From positions 1,568,996-1,632,995 of the forward strand of contig NZ_CP050191.1 of NCBI RefSeq assembly GCF_011745145.1: a DNA stretch of 64,000 bases, given 5' to 3'. Under the pieces are notes generated by a model. It searched no databases. It saw only the letters and a program-made list of their open reading frames with translations, and was not told the origin of the DNA. Positions within the stretch are counted from its first letter, which is position 1, and every line of letters starts with the position of its first letter. Made by a program: the position numbers and the translations under genes. This document shows positions 26,627-36,030 of the stretch, one piece after another. Source of the stretch: Mycobacterium sp. DL440 (GTDB taxonomy: Bacteria > Actinomycetota > Actinomycetes > Mycobacteriales > Mycobacteriaceae).

Positions 26627-27078
26627 CCAAGACGCTGCTGGTGGTGCATCACACGCCGTCTCCGGCAACGCGAGAACTTCTGGAAGCGGTGCTCGCAGGC
26701 GCGCACGATCCGGACATCTCCGGTGTCGAGGTGCAGGCCAAGCCGGCGTTGGCTGCGACACTTACGGACATGCTGGCCGCCGACGGCTATCTGTTCGGCA
26801 CCACAGCCAATTTCGGCTACATGAGCGGTGCGCTGAAACACTTTTTGGATACGGTGTACTACCCGAGCCTCGACCACGTGGCCGGGCGTCCGTACGGGCT
26901 GTGGGTTCACGGCAACAACGACACGGTTGGTGCGGCGAGTGCGGTCGACAAAATCGTGACCGGGCTGGCGTTGGTCAAAGCGGCTGACGTGCTTGAAGTT
27001 ACGGGCGCGGTTGACGGCGGTGTCCGGGACCGGGCCTATGAGCTGGGCGGCACCCTGGCCGCAACACTGATGGAGTGA
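26623..27078 (+). CDS. flavodoxin-like/NAD(P)H-dependent FMN reductase family protein
   Basis: 151 aa flavodoxin fold: the phosphate loop VVHHTPSPATRELLEAV replaces the classic T-x-T-G-x-T, and TANFGYMSGALKHFLDTVYY is the isoalloxazine-binding stretch of WrbA/NQO-like proteins. Corresponds in position to Rv2771c. Start ATG overlaps the previous stop. Redox role; partner unknown. Confidence 0.8.
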
Positions 27079-27089
27079 TGGAGGAGAAG

Positions 27090-27554
27090 ATGCCGGGTAT
27101 CGCCGAACTCGCACTTGGGGCCGCCCCCATCGCCGGAGGTGCGATGCTCGGCGTGATCGCAGGCAACCTCAAGCCGCCGGACATCCGCGGGATGATCACC
27201 AAGGATCTCGATCTGTTGGACCGGTTGCCCGCCGAGGACGTCGAACGGAAGGCGCGGCTGAAGGCCAGTATCGACGAACGTATCGACGGCCTGATCGATG
27301 CGAGTGACCGCAGTCGCGAAATCCGTGAAGCCGCGATGTCCTACCGCGGGAATTGGCGGGACATCGTCGTTTTCGTGTGCGCGGTGCTGTTCACCATCGT
27401 TTGGTGGAACGTCAGTCACAGCCGGACCAACTGGCTGGTGATGTTCATCGCGATGATCATCGTGTCCGTTGCGGCAGGCATCTATGCGGGCCGTGGTATC
27501 GCCCGCGCGATCAACACCTTCATGCACCGCAACGACGCCAAACCGCAGGCCTGA
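27090..27554 (+). CDS. conserved membrane protein
   Basis: 154 aa from ATG 27090, which has GGAGG five bases before it; ATG 27078 and GTG 27075 (overlapping the previous stop) are alternatives. A glycine-rich N-terminus (GAAPIAGGAMLGVIAGNL), a charged central helical region, then two transmembrane segments (DIVVFVCAVLFTIVWW and WLVMFIAMIIVSVAAGIYAG). Function unknown; last gene of the dapB run. Confidence 0.75.
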   Translation: MPGIAELALGAAPIAGGAMLGVIAGNLKPPDIRGMITKDLDLLDRLPAEDVERKARLKASIDERIDGLIDASDRSREIREAAMSYRGNWRDIVVFVCAVLFTIVWWNVSHSRTNWLVMFIAMIIVSVAAGIYAGRGIARAINTFMHRNDAKPQA

Positions 27555-27561
27555 GCGAACC

Positions 27562-28479
27562 TCAGTAGTGGTACGTGTCGGACGGGGCCGGCACGTGGTC
27601 CGGGTCGTCGCTGTACTCGGATTCGTGGATGCCGTACGCCCTGGCCAGATCGAGGATCTTGTTGGCCCGGGCGATACGTGGTAGGTCCGACCCGTTGCGG
27701 ATCTCCCCGCCGTCGCGCTGGAATTCGGCGAAAAACTCCTTCGCCCAGCTGATCTCGTCCTGAGAAGGGGCCAGGCCCTCATTGACCGTCGGGCACTGGT
27801 CGGGGGTCAGACAGATCTTGCCGGTCATGCCGAACTCGGCCGAGACCGCCGTGGCCTCCGAAAGGCGCAGCGCGCTGGATCCCACCGTGGGGCCGTCGAC
27901 GGCGCCGGGGAGTCCGGCGGCCTTGGCGGCGATGGTGAACCGGGACCGAGCGTAGGCCAGGGTTGCCGGACTGTCGCCGAAACCGGTGTCGCGCCGGAAG
28001 TCGCCGATACCGAACGCGAGCCGGAATGCGCCCTTGGCCGAGGCGATCTCGGTGATCCGCTCCAGGCCGCGGGCGGTCTCGACCAGTGCGACGATCGGCA
28101 CGTTGGGTAGCCGCCGGGCGGTCTCGGTGACGTGGTCCACCGACTCGACCATGGCGAGCATGACGCCGCCCACCGAGCTGCCGGCCAGCATCTCCAGGTC
28201 GTCGGCCCACCACGGGGTGCCGAAGCCGTTGATCCGGACCCAGTCGCTGTTGCCGTCGCCCAGCCAGCGGGTCACCTTCTCGCGCGCGGAAACCTTGTCC
28301 TTCGGGGCCACCGCATCCTCGATGTCGAGGACGACGATGTCGGCACGGGAACGGGCCGCGGGGGCGAAGCGCTCATACTGCGCGCCGTTGACCAGCAACC
28401 AGCTCCGGGCCAGTACCGGGTCGATGCGGAATCCGGGCTCGGTGGGGTGGGATTCGTCGGAGAAGGGCTGGTCGTACAC
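27562..28479 (-). CDS. HpcH/HpaI aldolase/citrate lyase family protein (CitE-like)
   Basis: 305 aa TIM barrel. SRADIVVLDIEDAVAPKDK holds the Mg-binding acid region, and VALVETARGLERITEIAS the second metal Glu. CitE-like proteins in mycobacteria cleave or hydrolyse acyl-CoA esters (malyl- or citramalyl-CoA and relatives) without CitD/CitF partners, none of which are nearby. The substrate is unknown. Same strand as the dienelactone hydrolase gene, 22 bp apart. Confidence 0.85.
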   Translation of the reverse strand: MYDQPFSDESHPTEPGFRIDPVLARSWLLVNGAQYERFAPAARSRADIVVLDIEDAVAPKDKVSAREKVTRWLGDGNSDWVRINGFGTPWWADDLEMLAGSSVGGVMLAMVESVDHVTETARRLPNVPIVALVETARGLERITEIASAKGAFRLAFGIGDFRRDTGFGDSPATLAYARSRFTIAAKAAGLPGAVDGPTVGSSALRLSEATAVSAEFGMTGKICLTPDQCPTVNEGLAPSQDEISWAKEFFAEFQRDGGEIRNGSDLPRIARANKILDLARAYGIHESEYSDDPDHVPAPSDTYHY

Positions 28480-28501
28480 GCCGTCAATCGTCGCTTACGG
28501 C

Positions 28502-29251
28502 CTATGCCGGGGCGAATGCGGCCCCGAACACCCGCTCGGTGTTCTCCCAGTGCCGTTTTGCGGCTGCCTCGTCGTACACCGCCGCATGATCCGGCACCGC
28601 AAAGCCGTGCGCTGCCGGATAGAACTCGATCATGTGGTCGACGGCGGCGCCGGACAGCGCGTCCTCCAACCTCTTGCCATCGTCCTCGGTGAAGGAGGCA
28701 TCGTTCTCGGCTGCGGCCACGTAGACCGTCGCCTGGATCTTGTCGGCCAGCAGGTGGGGGCTGTCCGGGTCGTCTTCGACCGCCAGTCGGCCGCCGTGGA
28801 AGGACAGCGCGGCCGCGACTCGCTCCGGCACCCGGGTGGCGACGATCAGCGAGGCCCGCCCACCCATGCAGTAGCCGGTGGTGCCGAACTTCTCGCCGGA
28901 GACGTCGGGGCGGGCCGCCAGATAATCGAAGAACGACTCGGCGTCGGCGGCCAAGACCTCCGGAGTGAGAGTGCCCATCAGCTTGAAGAGCTGCTTGCGC
29001 TGCTCCTGGTCGGTGAACACGGTGTTGAGGTCGAAGGGTCCCCAACCCGGGTTGCGGTAGTAGACGTCGGGTACCAGCACGACGTAACCGAATCCGGCCA
29101 GCTTCGTCGCCATCTCTTCCATGGTGGGGCGCAGGCCGCCGGCGTCGGGAAACAGCACGACCCCAGGCCAGGGACCGTTGCCTTCCGGTGTGGCGACGGT
29201 GACGCGGCAGGTCCCGGCGGGCGTGGTGATGGTGTCTTTGGTGGTCGGCAT
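28502..29251 (-). CDS. dienelactone hydrolase family protein
   Basis: 249 aa alpha/beta hydrolase. Nucleophile motif GYCMGG uses Cys, as in true dienelactone hydrolases, with Asp and His in SFTEDDG/FYPAAHGFAV regions (VYVAAAENDASFTEDDG; AAHGFAV). Counterpart of Rv2765 next to thyA. Substrate unknown. The start MPTTKDTITTPAG at 29251 fits the family; the longer upstream ORF runs antisense through thyA and is not coding. Confidence 0.85.
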   Translation of the reverse strand: MPTTKDTITTPAGTCRVTVATPEGNGPWPGVVLFPDAGGLRPTMEEMATKLAGFGYVVLVPDVYYRNPGWGPFDLNTVFTDQEQRKQLFKLMGTLTPEVLAADAESFFDYLAARPDVSGEKFGTTGYCMGGRASLIVATRVPERVAAALSFHGGRLAVEDDPDSPHLLADKIQATVYVAAAENDASFTEDDGKRLEDALSGAAVDHMIEFYPAAHGFAVPDHAAVYDEAAAKRHWENTERVFGAAFAPA

Positions 29252-29281
29252 GGCTTCCGTTCTACTCCCCGTGCCGGCACG

Positions 29282-29287
29282 TAAGCT
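29282..29287 (+). promoter_or_regulatory. -10 element of thyA
   Basis: TAAGCT exactly six bases before GTG 29294; leaderless arrangement supporting that start. Confidence 0.5.
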
Positions 29288-29293
29288 GAATGA

Positions 29294-30094
29294 GTGCCGA
29301 TCCAGACGCCCTACGAGGACCTGCTGCGGAAGGTGACCGAGCAGGGGGTGTCGAAATCCGATCGCACCGGTACCGGCACCCGCAGCCTGTTCGGGCATCA
29401 GCTGCGTTACGACCTGGCCGCCGGTTATCCGTTGATCACCACCAAGAAGGTGCACACCAAATCGGTGATCTACGAGTTGCTGTGGTTCCTGCGCGGCGAT
29501 TCGAACGTGCGGTGGCTGCAAGACCACGGCGTCACGATCTGGGATGAATGGGCCAGTGAGACAGGCGATCTCGGTCCGGTCTACGGCGTGCAGTGGCGGT
29601 CATGGCCGACCCCGTCGGGGGAGCACATCGACCAGATCTCGAATGCCCTCGAGCTGCTCAAGCGCGATCCTGATTCACGGCGCAACATCGTTTCGGCATG
29701 GAACGTCGGCGAGATCCCCCAGATGGCACTGCCACCGTGCCACGCCTTCTTCCAGTTTTACGTCGCCGACCAGAAGTTGTCCTGCCAGCTGTATCAGCGC
29801 AGCGCAGACCTGTTTCTCGGGGTGCCGTTCAACATCGCCAGCTACGCCTTGCTGACCCACATGATGGCCGCGCAGGCCGGGCTCGGCGTCGGTGAGTTCG
29901 TCTGGACCGGCGGCGATTGCCACATCTACGACAACCACGTCGAGCAGGTGGCCCTGCAGCTCAGCAGAGAACCCAGATCCTACCCGGAACTTGTTCTGGC
30001 TCAACGTGATTCGATTTTTGACTACAAGTACGAGGATATTGCGATTCTGAACTACGACCCACACCCGGCGATCAAGGCGCCCGTCGCTGTATGA
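29294..30094 (+). CDS. thyA: thymidylate synthase ThyA
   Basis: 266 aa. Makes dTMP from dUMP using methylene-tetrahydrofolate, yielding dihydrofolate. Catalytic Cys149 in [12 protein letters not shown], with [19 protein letters not shown] and HIYDNHVEQ dUMP-binding segments. Overlaps folA, which recycles the dihydrofolate, by four bases (ATGA). A second, unrelated synthase (thyX) lies 10 kb downstream. Confidence 0.96.
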   Translation: MPIQTPYEDLLRKVTEQGVSKSDRTGTGTRSLFGHQLRYDLAAGYPLITTKKVHTKSVIYELLWFLRGDSNVRWLQDHGVTIWDEWASETGDLGPVYGVQWRSWPTPSGEHIDQISNALELLKRDPDSRRNIVSAWNVGEIPQMALPPCHAFFQFYVADQKLSCQLYQRSADLFLGVPFNIASYALLTHMMAAQAGLGVGEFVWTGGDCHIYDNHVEQVALQLSREPRSYPELVLAQRDSIFDYKYEDIAILNYDPHPAIKAPVAV

Positions 30095-30582
30095 CCGGTG
30101 ATCTTCGACAGCTGGCGATGATCTGGGCACAGTCGACCTCGGGCGTCATCGGCCGTGACAACGGCATCCCCTGGAACCTGCCGGAGGACCAGGCCCGCTT
30201 CAAACAGCTCACCCTCGGACAAACCGTGGTGATGGGCCGGCTGACCTGGGAGTCACTGCCGGCCAAGGTCCGCCCGTTGCCGGAGCGGCGCAACGTCGTC
30301 ATCACCCGCAACCCGGGGTACGTCGCAGACGGTGCTGAGGTACTGCCCGGAATCGACGACGTCTTCCGCGGTTGGGTGATCGGCGGGGCGCAGATCTACG
30401 CGCAGGCCCTGCCGTTCACGGTCCGGTGTGAAGTGACCGAGATCGACATCGACCTGCCCCCGGCCGAGGGGGACGCGTTGGCGCCGGTACTCGACGACTC
30501 CTGGACCAGGACCACCGGGGAATGGCTGACCAGCAACTCGGGCTTGCGGTACCGATTCTGCAGCTACGTGCGCACGTTGTAG
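30091..30582 (+). CDS. folA: dihydrofolate reductase
   Basis: 163 aa, also called dfrA. Reduces dihydrofolate with NADPH; trimethoprim target. [20 protein letters not shown] at the N-terminus, catalytic Asp in [20 protein letters not shown] and [17 protein letters not shown] contacts. Coupled to thyA. Start ATG 30091 overlaps the thyA TGA. Confidence 0.95.
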   Translation: MTGDLRQLAMIWAQSTSGVIGRDNGIPWNLPEDQARFKQLTLGQTVVMGRLTWESLPAKVRPLPERRNVVITRNPGYVADGAEVLPGIDDVFRGWVIGGAQIYAQALPFTVRCEVTEIDIDLPPAEGDALAPVLDDSWTRTTGEWLTSNSGLRYRFCSYVRTL

Positions 30583-30593
30583 CCGGCGGCCAC

Positions 30594-30616
30594 TTGTCGG
30601 TGGCGTAGGGAACGAT
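30594..30616 (+). promoter_or_regulatory. RecA-NDp (PafBC-type) promoter of the YcaQ-like gene
   Basis: TTGTCGGTG, 8 nt, AACGAT: the published mycobacterial RecA-NDp consensus is TTGTCRGTG-N8-TANNNT, so only one base of the -10 differs. The hexamer ends six bases before GTG 30623, giving a leaderless mRNA. Confidence 0.65.
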
Positions 30617-30622
30617 GGCGAG

Positions 30623-31825
30623 GTGCCTACCCTCACGATCGCGCAGGCCCGCCGCGTCGCCGTCGCCGCGCAGGGGTTTCACGCACCCAAACCCCGCGGC
30701 CCCGTCACCCGCGCGCATCTGCGCAGGTTGATCTCCCGGATTCAGGTGCTGCAGCTGGATTCGGTGTCGGTGGCGGTGCGGGCGCACTACGCGCCGGTGT
30801 TCAGTCGGCTGGGTCCGTATGACCGGGACGCGCTGGACCGGGCGGCGTGGTCGCATAGCGCCCGTTCACCGCGGCTTCTGGTGGAGTACTGGGCGCACGA
30901 GGCCGCGCTGATGGCGGTCGAGGATTGGCCCCTGCTGCGATGGCGAATGCGGGAGTACACCCACGGCCGGTGGGGCACCGAGATCGTCCGGAAGAACCCC
31001 AAGCTGGCCGAAGACATCGTGGCCGCGGTCGCCGAGCTCGGGCCGTCCACCGCCGGCCAGATCGAGGCCCATCTGGAGTCTGAGCCGCGCGGCCGCAAGG
31101 GACCGTGGTGGGACCGCAGCGAGACCAAGTGGGTGGCCGAGGCGCTGTGGTCCTCGGGGGTCCTGACGACGGCGACGCGCGTCGGCTTCGCCCGGCACTA
31201 CGACCTCACCGAGCGGGTACTGCCACCGGAGGTGGTGGCCCGGCAGGTCGACGACGAGGAGGCGGTTCGGGAGCTGGCCCTACGCGCGGCCACCGCGCTG
31301 GGCGTCGGCACCGAGGCCGACATCCGCGACTACTTCCGGATGGGAGCCAAGCAGGTCAAACCGGCGCTCGCCAAGCTGGTGGCCGACGGGGAAATTGAGC
31401 CCGTCGACGTCGAGGGCACTCCGGCTTACCTGCGCGCGGGCCAGACCGTGCCGAGCCGTGACCGCGGGACCGCACTGCTGTGCCCGTTCGACCCGTTGGT
31501 CTTCTTCCGGCCCCGGGTCGAGCGGTGGTTCGATTTTCACTACCGCATCGAAATCTACGTACCCGCGCCAAAACGCCAATTCGGTTACTACGTATGGCCG
31601 TTTCTGCTCGACGGGGAGCTGGTGGCGCGGGTGGACCTCAAACGCACCGATGCGGCGCTGCAGGTGCTGGGCGCATTCACCGAAGACGGCCGAGACCGTT
31701 CTCGAGTGGCAGACGCGCTGGCCGAGGAGTTGCGCTCGATGGCCTCGTGGCTCGGGGTCGACAACGTGACGGTCGCTCGGCGGGGCGACCTCGCCGCGTT
31801 TTTGAATCGGAGCCTGCGGGGCTGA
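30623..31825 (+). CDS. winged-helix DNA glycosylase-like protein (YcaQ/AlkZ family)
   Basis: 400 aa HTH_42 family. Family members AlkZ and YcaQ (AlkX) excise bases from interstrand crosslinks. ARRVAVAAQGFH start, then QVLQLDSVSV, where YcaQ/AlkZ carry the catalytic Q-x-D/Q region, three winged-helix segments (for example STAGQIEAHLESE) and the C-terminal CPFDPLVFFRPRVERWFDFHYRIEIYV beta domain (CPFDPLVFFR, RIEIYVPAPKRQFGYY). Counterpart of Rv2762c-region proteins by position. A RecA-NDp-type promoter supports a DNA-damage role. Terminated by a 13-bp hairpin. Confidence 0.82.
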   Translation: MPTLTIAQARRVAVAAQGFHAPKPRGPVTRAHLRRLISRIQVLQLDSVSVAVRAHYAPVFSRLGPYDRDALDRAAWSHSARSPRLLVEYWAHEAALMAVEDWPLLRWRMREYTHGRWGTEIVRKNPKLAEDIVAAVAELGPSTAGQIEAHLESEPRGRKGPWWDRSETKWVAEALWSSGVLTTATRVGFARHYDLTERVLPPEVVARQVDDEEAVRELALRAATALGVGTEADIRDYFRMGAKQVKPALAKLVADGEIEPVDVEGTPAYLRAGQTVPSRDRGTALLCPFDPLVFFRPRVERWFDFHYRIEIYVPAPKRQFGYYVWPFLLDGELVARVDLKRTDAALQVLGAFTEDGRDRSRVADALAEELRSMASWLGVDNVTVARRGDLAAFLNRSLRG

Positions 31826-31846
31826 CTTGTGTGCCCGCAGGCTCCG
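31808..31846. terminator. bidirectional terminator hairpin
   Basis: 13-bp perfect stem CGGAGCCTGCGGG / CCCGCAGGCTCCG with a 13-nt loop, spanning the stop of the YcaQ-like gene and facing the convergent oxidoreductase stop. No T run, as is common for mycobacterial terminators. Confidence 0.6.
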
Positions 31847-31854
31847 GTCGTCGT

Positions 31855-32928
31855 CTAGTCGTGCGCCCCGGTGCTCACCACCAATCGTCCGGTGGTCTCG
31901 CGGGCGGCCATCCGCGCCAACGCCTGCGGTAGTTCATCCCATGCCACGTTGTCGCCCACCACAGTCTGTAGCCGGCCGGTACGCATCAGCTCGAGAATCT
32001 GCACGTGGGCGTCGAGGCCCTCGGAGCGGGCCGGCCAGTTGAACCCGAGTGTGCGGCGGACGGCCAGGGGATCGGTCACGTAGACCAGACACACCCCACA
32101 CACGTCGAAGTTGCCGTAGGCGATGGGGCGCGGCGAGATGTAATCGCCGTCCTCCAGGGCGATGTCCTCGGCGAACCCGGCCATCAGGTGCCGTCCGTTG
32201 AATCCCATGCAACGGAACGTATCCGTCGTCACGCTGCCGCCCACCGCGTCGAACGCAACATCCACACCACGGCCGTAGGTGAGGTCCATCACCTGCTCGA
32301 CCCAGTGGCCGCCGCGGTAGTTGATGGCATGGTCGGCGCCGAGTTTCCGGCAGAGCTCCAGCTTCTCTTCACTGCCGGCAGTGGCGATCACCTTGGCGCC
32401 CAGCGCCTTTCCGAGAACCAGGGCGCCCGATCCGGTGCCGCCGGCAGCGGCGTGCACCAGCAGTGTTTCACCGGGCTTCAGGCGGCCGCGTTCGCGTAGT
32501 GCGAACCAGCCCAGGTGAAACGGGTAGTGCAGGGCGGCGCCGTCGACGTCGCTGACCCACTCCGGCAAGTCGAGCACTGTTGCCGCATCGACGATGGCGT
32601 AGGAGGCATAGCCGCCGAACGCCATCACCGGGATTCCGACCACGCGGCGGCCGACCAGGTGTTCGGCGCCCTGGCCCGCGCTTTCGACCACCCCGACCGC
32701 TTCCATGCCTGGCACGAACGGCGGTTGCAGGGGCAGCGTGGTGTAGCGCCCCTTGATGATGTCGATGTCGTTGAAGTTCAGGCAGAACGCGCGGACCGCC
32801 ACCCGGACTTCGTTGGGGCCGGGTGCCCGCACCTCCACCGTTTGGCGTTCCAGTACCTCGGTGGGCTCACCGAGCGCCGTGGCGACCCAGGCCTCGGCCG
32901 AGATGGGCTGTGGTGCAGTGTGAGTCAC
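31855..32928 (-). CDS. zinc-less quinone oxidoreductase/MDR alcohol dehydrogenase
   Basis: 357 aa medium-chain reductase. N-terminal GroES-like domain (FCLNFNDIDIIKGRY, PFVPGMEAVGVV) without the catalytic zinc Cys/His set; NADPH-binding HAAAGGTGSGALVLGKALGA, where the usual A-x-x-G-x-V/L-G motif is recognisable. Likely reduces an enone or quinone. Last gene of a four-gene operon; its start overlaps the sulfotransferase stop (ATGA). Confidence 0.83.
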   Translation of the reverse strand: MTHTAPQPISAEAWVATALGEPTEVLERQTVEVRAPGPNEVRVAVRAFCLNFNDIDIIKGRYTTLPLQPPFVPGMEAVGVVESAGQGAEHLVGRRVVGIPVMAFGGYASYAIVDAATVLDLPEWVSDVDGAALHYPFHLGWFALRERGRLKPGETLLVHAAAGGTGSGALVLGKALGAKVIATAGSEEKLELCRKLGADHAINYRGGHWVEQVMDLTYGRGVDVAFDAVGGSVTTDTFRCMGFNGRHLMAGFAEDIALEDGDYISPRPIAYGNFDVCGVCLVYVTDPLAVRRTLGFNWPARSEGLDAHVQILELMRTGRLQTVVGDNVAWDELPQALARMAARETTGRLVVSTGAHD

Positions 32929-34187
32929 GTGCCCTCCGTGGTGGTGAGAAAGCGGTCCCGGTAATCCCGGAATCGCTCGGCCAGGGCGGCCGGATCGAGT
33001 TGAAGGGTCGCCGCGTCGTAGATGACGCCCCCGTAGCGTCCCCGTGGATGTTCGGTGAGGAAGTCGGACATCGCCGCACGTACGTCATCACCGAAAGGCT
33101 GGTCGGCGAGTCGGTAGATGCCGGCCAGCGTGCCCCGTTCGTCGGCCATGAAGTCGTCGAATCGGACGTCGATGGACTGCCCGGCCGGCAGCGCGTCGCG
33201 ATCGCGGATGCAGCCCGCGAGCAGATCGCCGATACGCTTCAGCCAGTGCTCGGTCATCTTGGCCACATCGGGCCGGTCCACGGCCATCCGCATGGCGTAG
33301 CAGATCATGGTCATCATCGACAGCGTCACGTCGACTGGATCACGGTGGGTGACAATGAAAGTCGCGTCCGGGAAGGTCGCGGCCAGGGTCGGGAACTGTT
33401 CCAGATGCTGTGGTGACTTGAGTACCCAGCGGGCTCCGCCGCGGAGCCATTGCATCGCCTGCAGGCTGCGCTTGACGTAAGCGTATGACGGCGCCTGGTC
33501 GTGTGCCTTGTAGTGGGCGGTGAAACTCGGCACGTAGTAGGTGGTTTCGAACAGCATGCCGGAGATGTCGTTGGCCAGGAGCTGGATCTCCTCGTGGGCG
33601 TGCTCGACGGTCATGTCGTGCATCCGGCGAAATTCCGGCAACGAAGTGTTCATCAAATCCACGGCGGCGGCGCAGCGGTCCCGACGCGGTGCCGGCGTGT
33701 CCTCGCCGGGGCCGGGCACGGGTTCGAGGCTCTCCCAGTAGGGCAGGTAGCGCAGTGCGGGATCCGCGGCAAGCAGATTGTGCAGATGCGTGGTGCCGGT
33801 ACGGGGGAGGCCGCAGATGATGATCGGCCGTTCGATCTCGATGTCTTCGATCTCGGGATGGTCGGCGATGAGCGCTTCCAGCCGCAGCCGGTTCACCAGG
33901 TTGCCGACCAATTGCTCGAACGCTATCGCCAGGCCGGTCTGCGACAGGCCCGCCTCGTCACGCAGTGCGGTACAGAGAACGTCGAGACGTTCCCGGAATG
34001 CGGGGTCGCCGAAATTGTCCAACCCGGATCGCTCGGTCGCGGCCGTCAGCAGCGCTGCCGGGTTCAGATCGAGATTCGCGCCGTAGGCGGCCAGTCCGTC
34101 GCGGATCGGTTGGGCTGCCGGGGGATACACCGGGTTGGACAGATCATCGAACCGGACCGGCGCCGGACGTTGCATGCTGGTGGTCAC
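32925..34187 (-). CDS. sulfotransferase family protein
   Basis: 420 aa. The 5'-phosphosulfate-binding loop is IIICGLPRTGTTHLHNLL (about residue 125) and the 3'-phosphate site is ATFIVTHRDPVDVTLSMM, the PAPS-binding pair of Sulfotransfer_3 proteins. Mycobacterial members of this family are often next to DUF1214 genes, as here, and one such pair lies in the cholesterol region of M. tuberculosis. GTG 34187 overlaps the DUF1214 stop (GTGA). Acceptor substrate unknown. Confidence 0.85.
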   Translation of the reverse strand: MTTSMQRPAPVRFDDLSNPVYPPAAQPIRDGLAAYGANLDLNPAALLTAATERSGLDNFGDPAFRERLDVLCTALRDEAGLSQTGLAIAFEQLVGNLVNRLRLEALIADHPEIEDIEIERPIIICGLPRTGTTHLHNLLAADPALRYLPYWESLEPVPGPGEDTPAPRRDRCAAAVDLMNTSLPEFRRMHDMTVEHAHEEIQLLANDISGMLFETTYYVPSFTAHYKAHDQAPSYAYVKRSLQAMQWLRGGARWVLKSPQHLEQFPTLAATFPDATFIVTHRDPVDVTLSMMTMICYAMRMAVDRPDVAKMTEHWLKRIGDLLAGCIRDRDALPAGQSIDVRFDDFMADERGTLAGIYRLADQPFGDDVRAAMSDFLTEHPRGRYGGVIYDAATLQLDPAALAERFRDYRDRFLTTTEGT

Positions 34188-35260
34188 AGGGCCGCGACCT
34201 CGGCCACGTCGACGACCCGGCACTGCGGGTGTGCCGGGGTCTCGTCGGGCAGGAACCAGCGCAGCCAGATGAGGCCCTTGGACCGTCCGGCCGTGGAGAC
34301 CCAGTTCGGGTGCCCGGGGTCCTTGTCGCTGATGACGATCCGCCAGGACCCATCCGGTTCGTAGGTGACGTGGGCGCCGTTGATGGTGACCCGCTCGTGG
34401 GTGTAGTCGAAGGTGTGCAGGAACGGATTCCACAGGCAGAGGTTCCAGAACACGCACTCAGGTGAGGTGCCCTCGATGATCAGGGCCTGATCCGGCGTCA
34501 GCTCGTAGGCGCCCATGGCGTACGCCGCGTCCGCGGCGGACCACCCGTAGGCGTTCTGGGGGACCGGGAACGGCGGGTGCAGTTGGTTGGCGGGCTCCAC
34601 CTTGGTGGGCAGGAAGGAAACCTGTTCGTGCAGCCAGTTCTTGGCGTAGCGGAAGCGGCGGGCCAGGTCCGCGGCACTGTCCGAACGCCGGGCGGGCGGA
34701 TTGAGCGTCTCGATCCGCCAGACCGGCCGGCGCTCGGTGGCGGAATCGTTCAGATAGTCACGGGTCAAGGCGAATTCGGCGTCGGCTTCCAGTTTGAGCC
34801 AGGCGCCCGGGTGGGGGTCGGGGCTCATGATGAACTCGAAGTTGCCGTCCTCGTCGAATTCCAGGTCGCGATTGTTGATGGTACCGACGATGCGATCGCT
34901 GTAGCGCCCTTCGCCAGGCCCGCCATAGACGGTCATCGACAGGTACACCGCATCGCCGCGGTTACCGGTGACGCGGTAGGTGCGGCCTGGGTTCAGGGGT
35001 GCGAGCTGATAGAAGGCGTCCGCGTTGTCCCCGCCCCATTTGAGATACGGGCTGGTGACGTCGATCAGGATCGGCTTGTCGCGGTCGCCCCGCACATACG
35101 CGTCGACGCTGACCTGCAGCACGCTGAACGCCAGGCGGTATCCGTCGAGCAGGTCGGGTTCGCTCAGCGTGGGTTCGGCATCGAGGAGCTTCTGCTCGAT
35201 GCCGCGCACCTCGTCGAGAAGCGCGTTGAACGCCTCGGACAGCTCGGTCCTGTCGGTCAT
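34184..35260 (-). CDS. DUF1214 domain protein
   Basis: 358 aa. Characteristic DUF1214 text: [22 protein letters not shown], then [15 protein letters not shown] (split from [10 protein letters not shown]), and the C-terminal [15 protein letters not shown] with [15 protein letters not shown] beta-rich domain of unknown biochemical function commonly found in lipid or xenobiotic loci of actinobacteria. No signal peptide. Overlaps both neighbours by four bases, so expression is coupled to the TetR gene. Confidence 0.85.
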   Translation of the reverse strand: MTDRTELSEAFNALLDEVRGIEQKLLDAEPTLSEPDLLDGYRLAFSVLQVSVDAYVRGDRDKPILIDVTSPYLKWGGDNADAFYQLAPLNPGRTYRVTGNRGDAVYLSMTVYGGPGEGRYSDRIVGTINNRDLEFDEDGNFEFIMSPDPHPGAWLKLEADAEFALTRDYLNDSATERRPVWRIETLNPPARRSDSAADLARRFRYAKNWLHEQVSFLPTKVEPANQLHPPFPVPQNAYGWSAADAAYAMGAYELTPDQALIIEGTSPECVFWNLCLWNPFLHTFDYTHERVTINGAHVTYEPDGSWRIVISDKDPGHPNWVSTAGRSKGLIWLRWFLPDETPAHPQCRVVDVAEVAAL

Positions 35261-35868
35261 GGTCGATCCTTCTTTCGTGGTTGTTTACGTCCGGCTCCTT
35301 CGATCAGCAAGGAACACAGTCGGTCTGCGGTGTCGTCGACGTCGATGTCCGGCTCCATGTGGGCGGTGTAGAACGCGGTGCCGATCAACGTTTGGTAGAC
35401 CATGTCGATGTCGACATCGGTGCGAACCCGGCCCTGCTCCACGCCAGAGGCGACCAGGGCGCGGAAAGCCCCCTTGGTCTGCTCGTCGAGCAGTTGCTGG
35501 GTCTTGATGTGGAGTTCCGGATCGCGGCGACGCTCGGTGAGGATGCCGAGTGCGGCGGCCTCGACCACGGGATCACGCCAGAAGGCGAGCACTGCGGAGG
35601 TGAAGCCCCGCAGGTCGGCCTCGAAATCTCCTGAGAGCGACAGGAGTTCACCGCCAAGTGGTTGGCCGAAGGCGGCATCGAAGACCAGGTGGGCCTTCGA
35701 CGGCCAGCGCCGGTAGATGGTGGGCCGGCTGACACCGGCCGCACGGGCGACGGCCTCGATGGAGAGCTGGTCATAGCCGTCCTGTGCCAGCAAGGCACGG
35801 GTGGCGCACATGATGTCGCGCTGAGTTTGTGGATCACGCGGCCGCCCTGGGCTTGTGAGCGAGGACAC
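35257..35868 (-). CDS. TetR-family transcriptional regulator
   Basis: 203 aa. N-terminal [28 protein letters not shown] is the first part, with [20 protein letters not shown] the recognition region. C-terminal ligand domain is TetR_C-like and acidic. Heads the operon with the DUF1214, sulfotransferase and oxidoreductase genes. A 25-bp inverted repeat begins three bases before ATG 35868, so it most likely represses its own operon until an unknown ligand binds. Confidence 0.88.
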   Translation of the reverse strand: MSSLTSPGRPRDPQTQRDIMCATRALLAQDGYDQLSIEAVARAAGVSRPTIYRRWPSKAHLVFDAAFGQPLGGELLSLSGDFEADLRGFTSAVLAFWRDPVVEAAALGILTERRRDPELHIKTQQLLDEQTKGAFRALVASGVEQGRVRTDVDIDMVYQTLIGTAFYTAHMEPDIDVDDTADRLCSLLIEGAGRKQPRKKDRP

Positions 35869-35871
35869 ATG

Positions 35872-35896
35872 ATTACGTTACGATACGTCACGTAAT
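35872..35896. promoter_or_regulatory. TetR operator
   Basis: Arms ATTACGT and ACGTAAT separated by 11 bp that also contain the related TACG elements. Placed directly before the tetR start codon. A direct repeat TCAATAG-TCAATAG follows at 35901-35914. Confidence 0.65.
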
Positions 35897-36030
35897 TGCG
35901 TCAATAGTCAATAGGTGCGGCACCTGGGTTGCGTTGGCGCATTCTTGCCGTTTTCGACACCCGGGTCGTGGTCGTCGTCGATCAACAGCCCTCTGGTCGA
36001 AAGCGACGAGGCGGGTGAGGCGCGGGCGGC

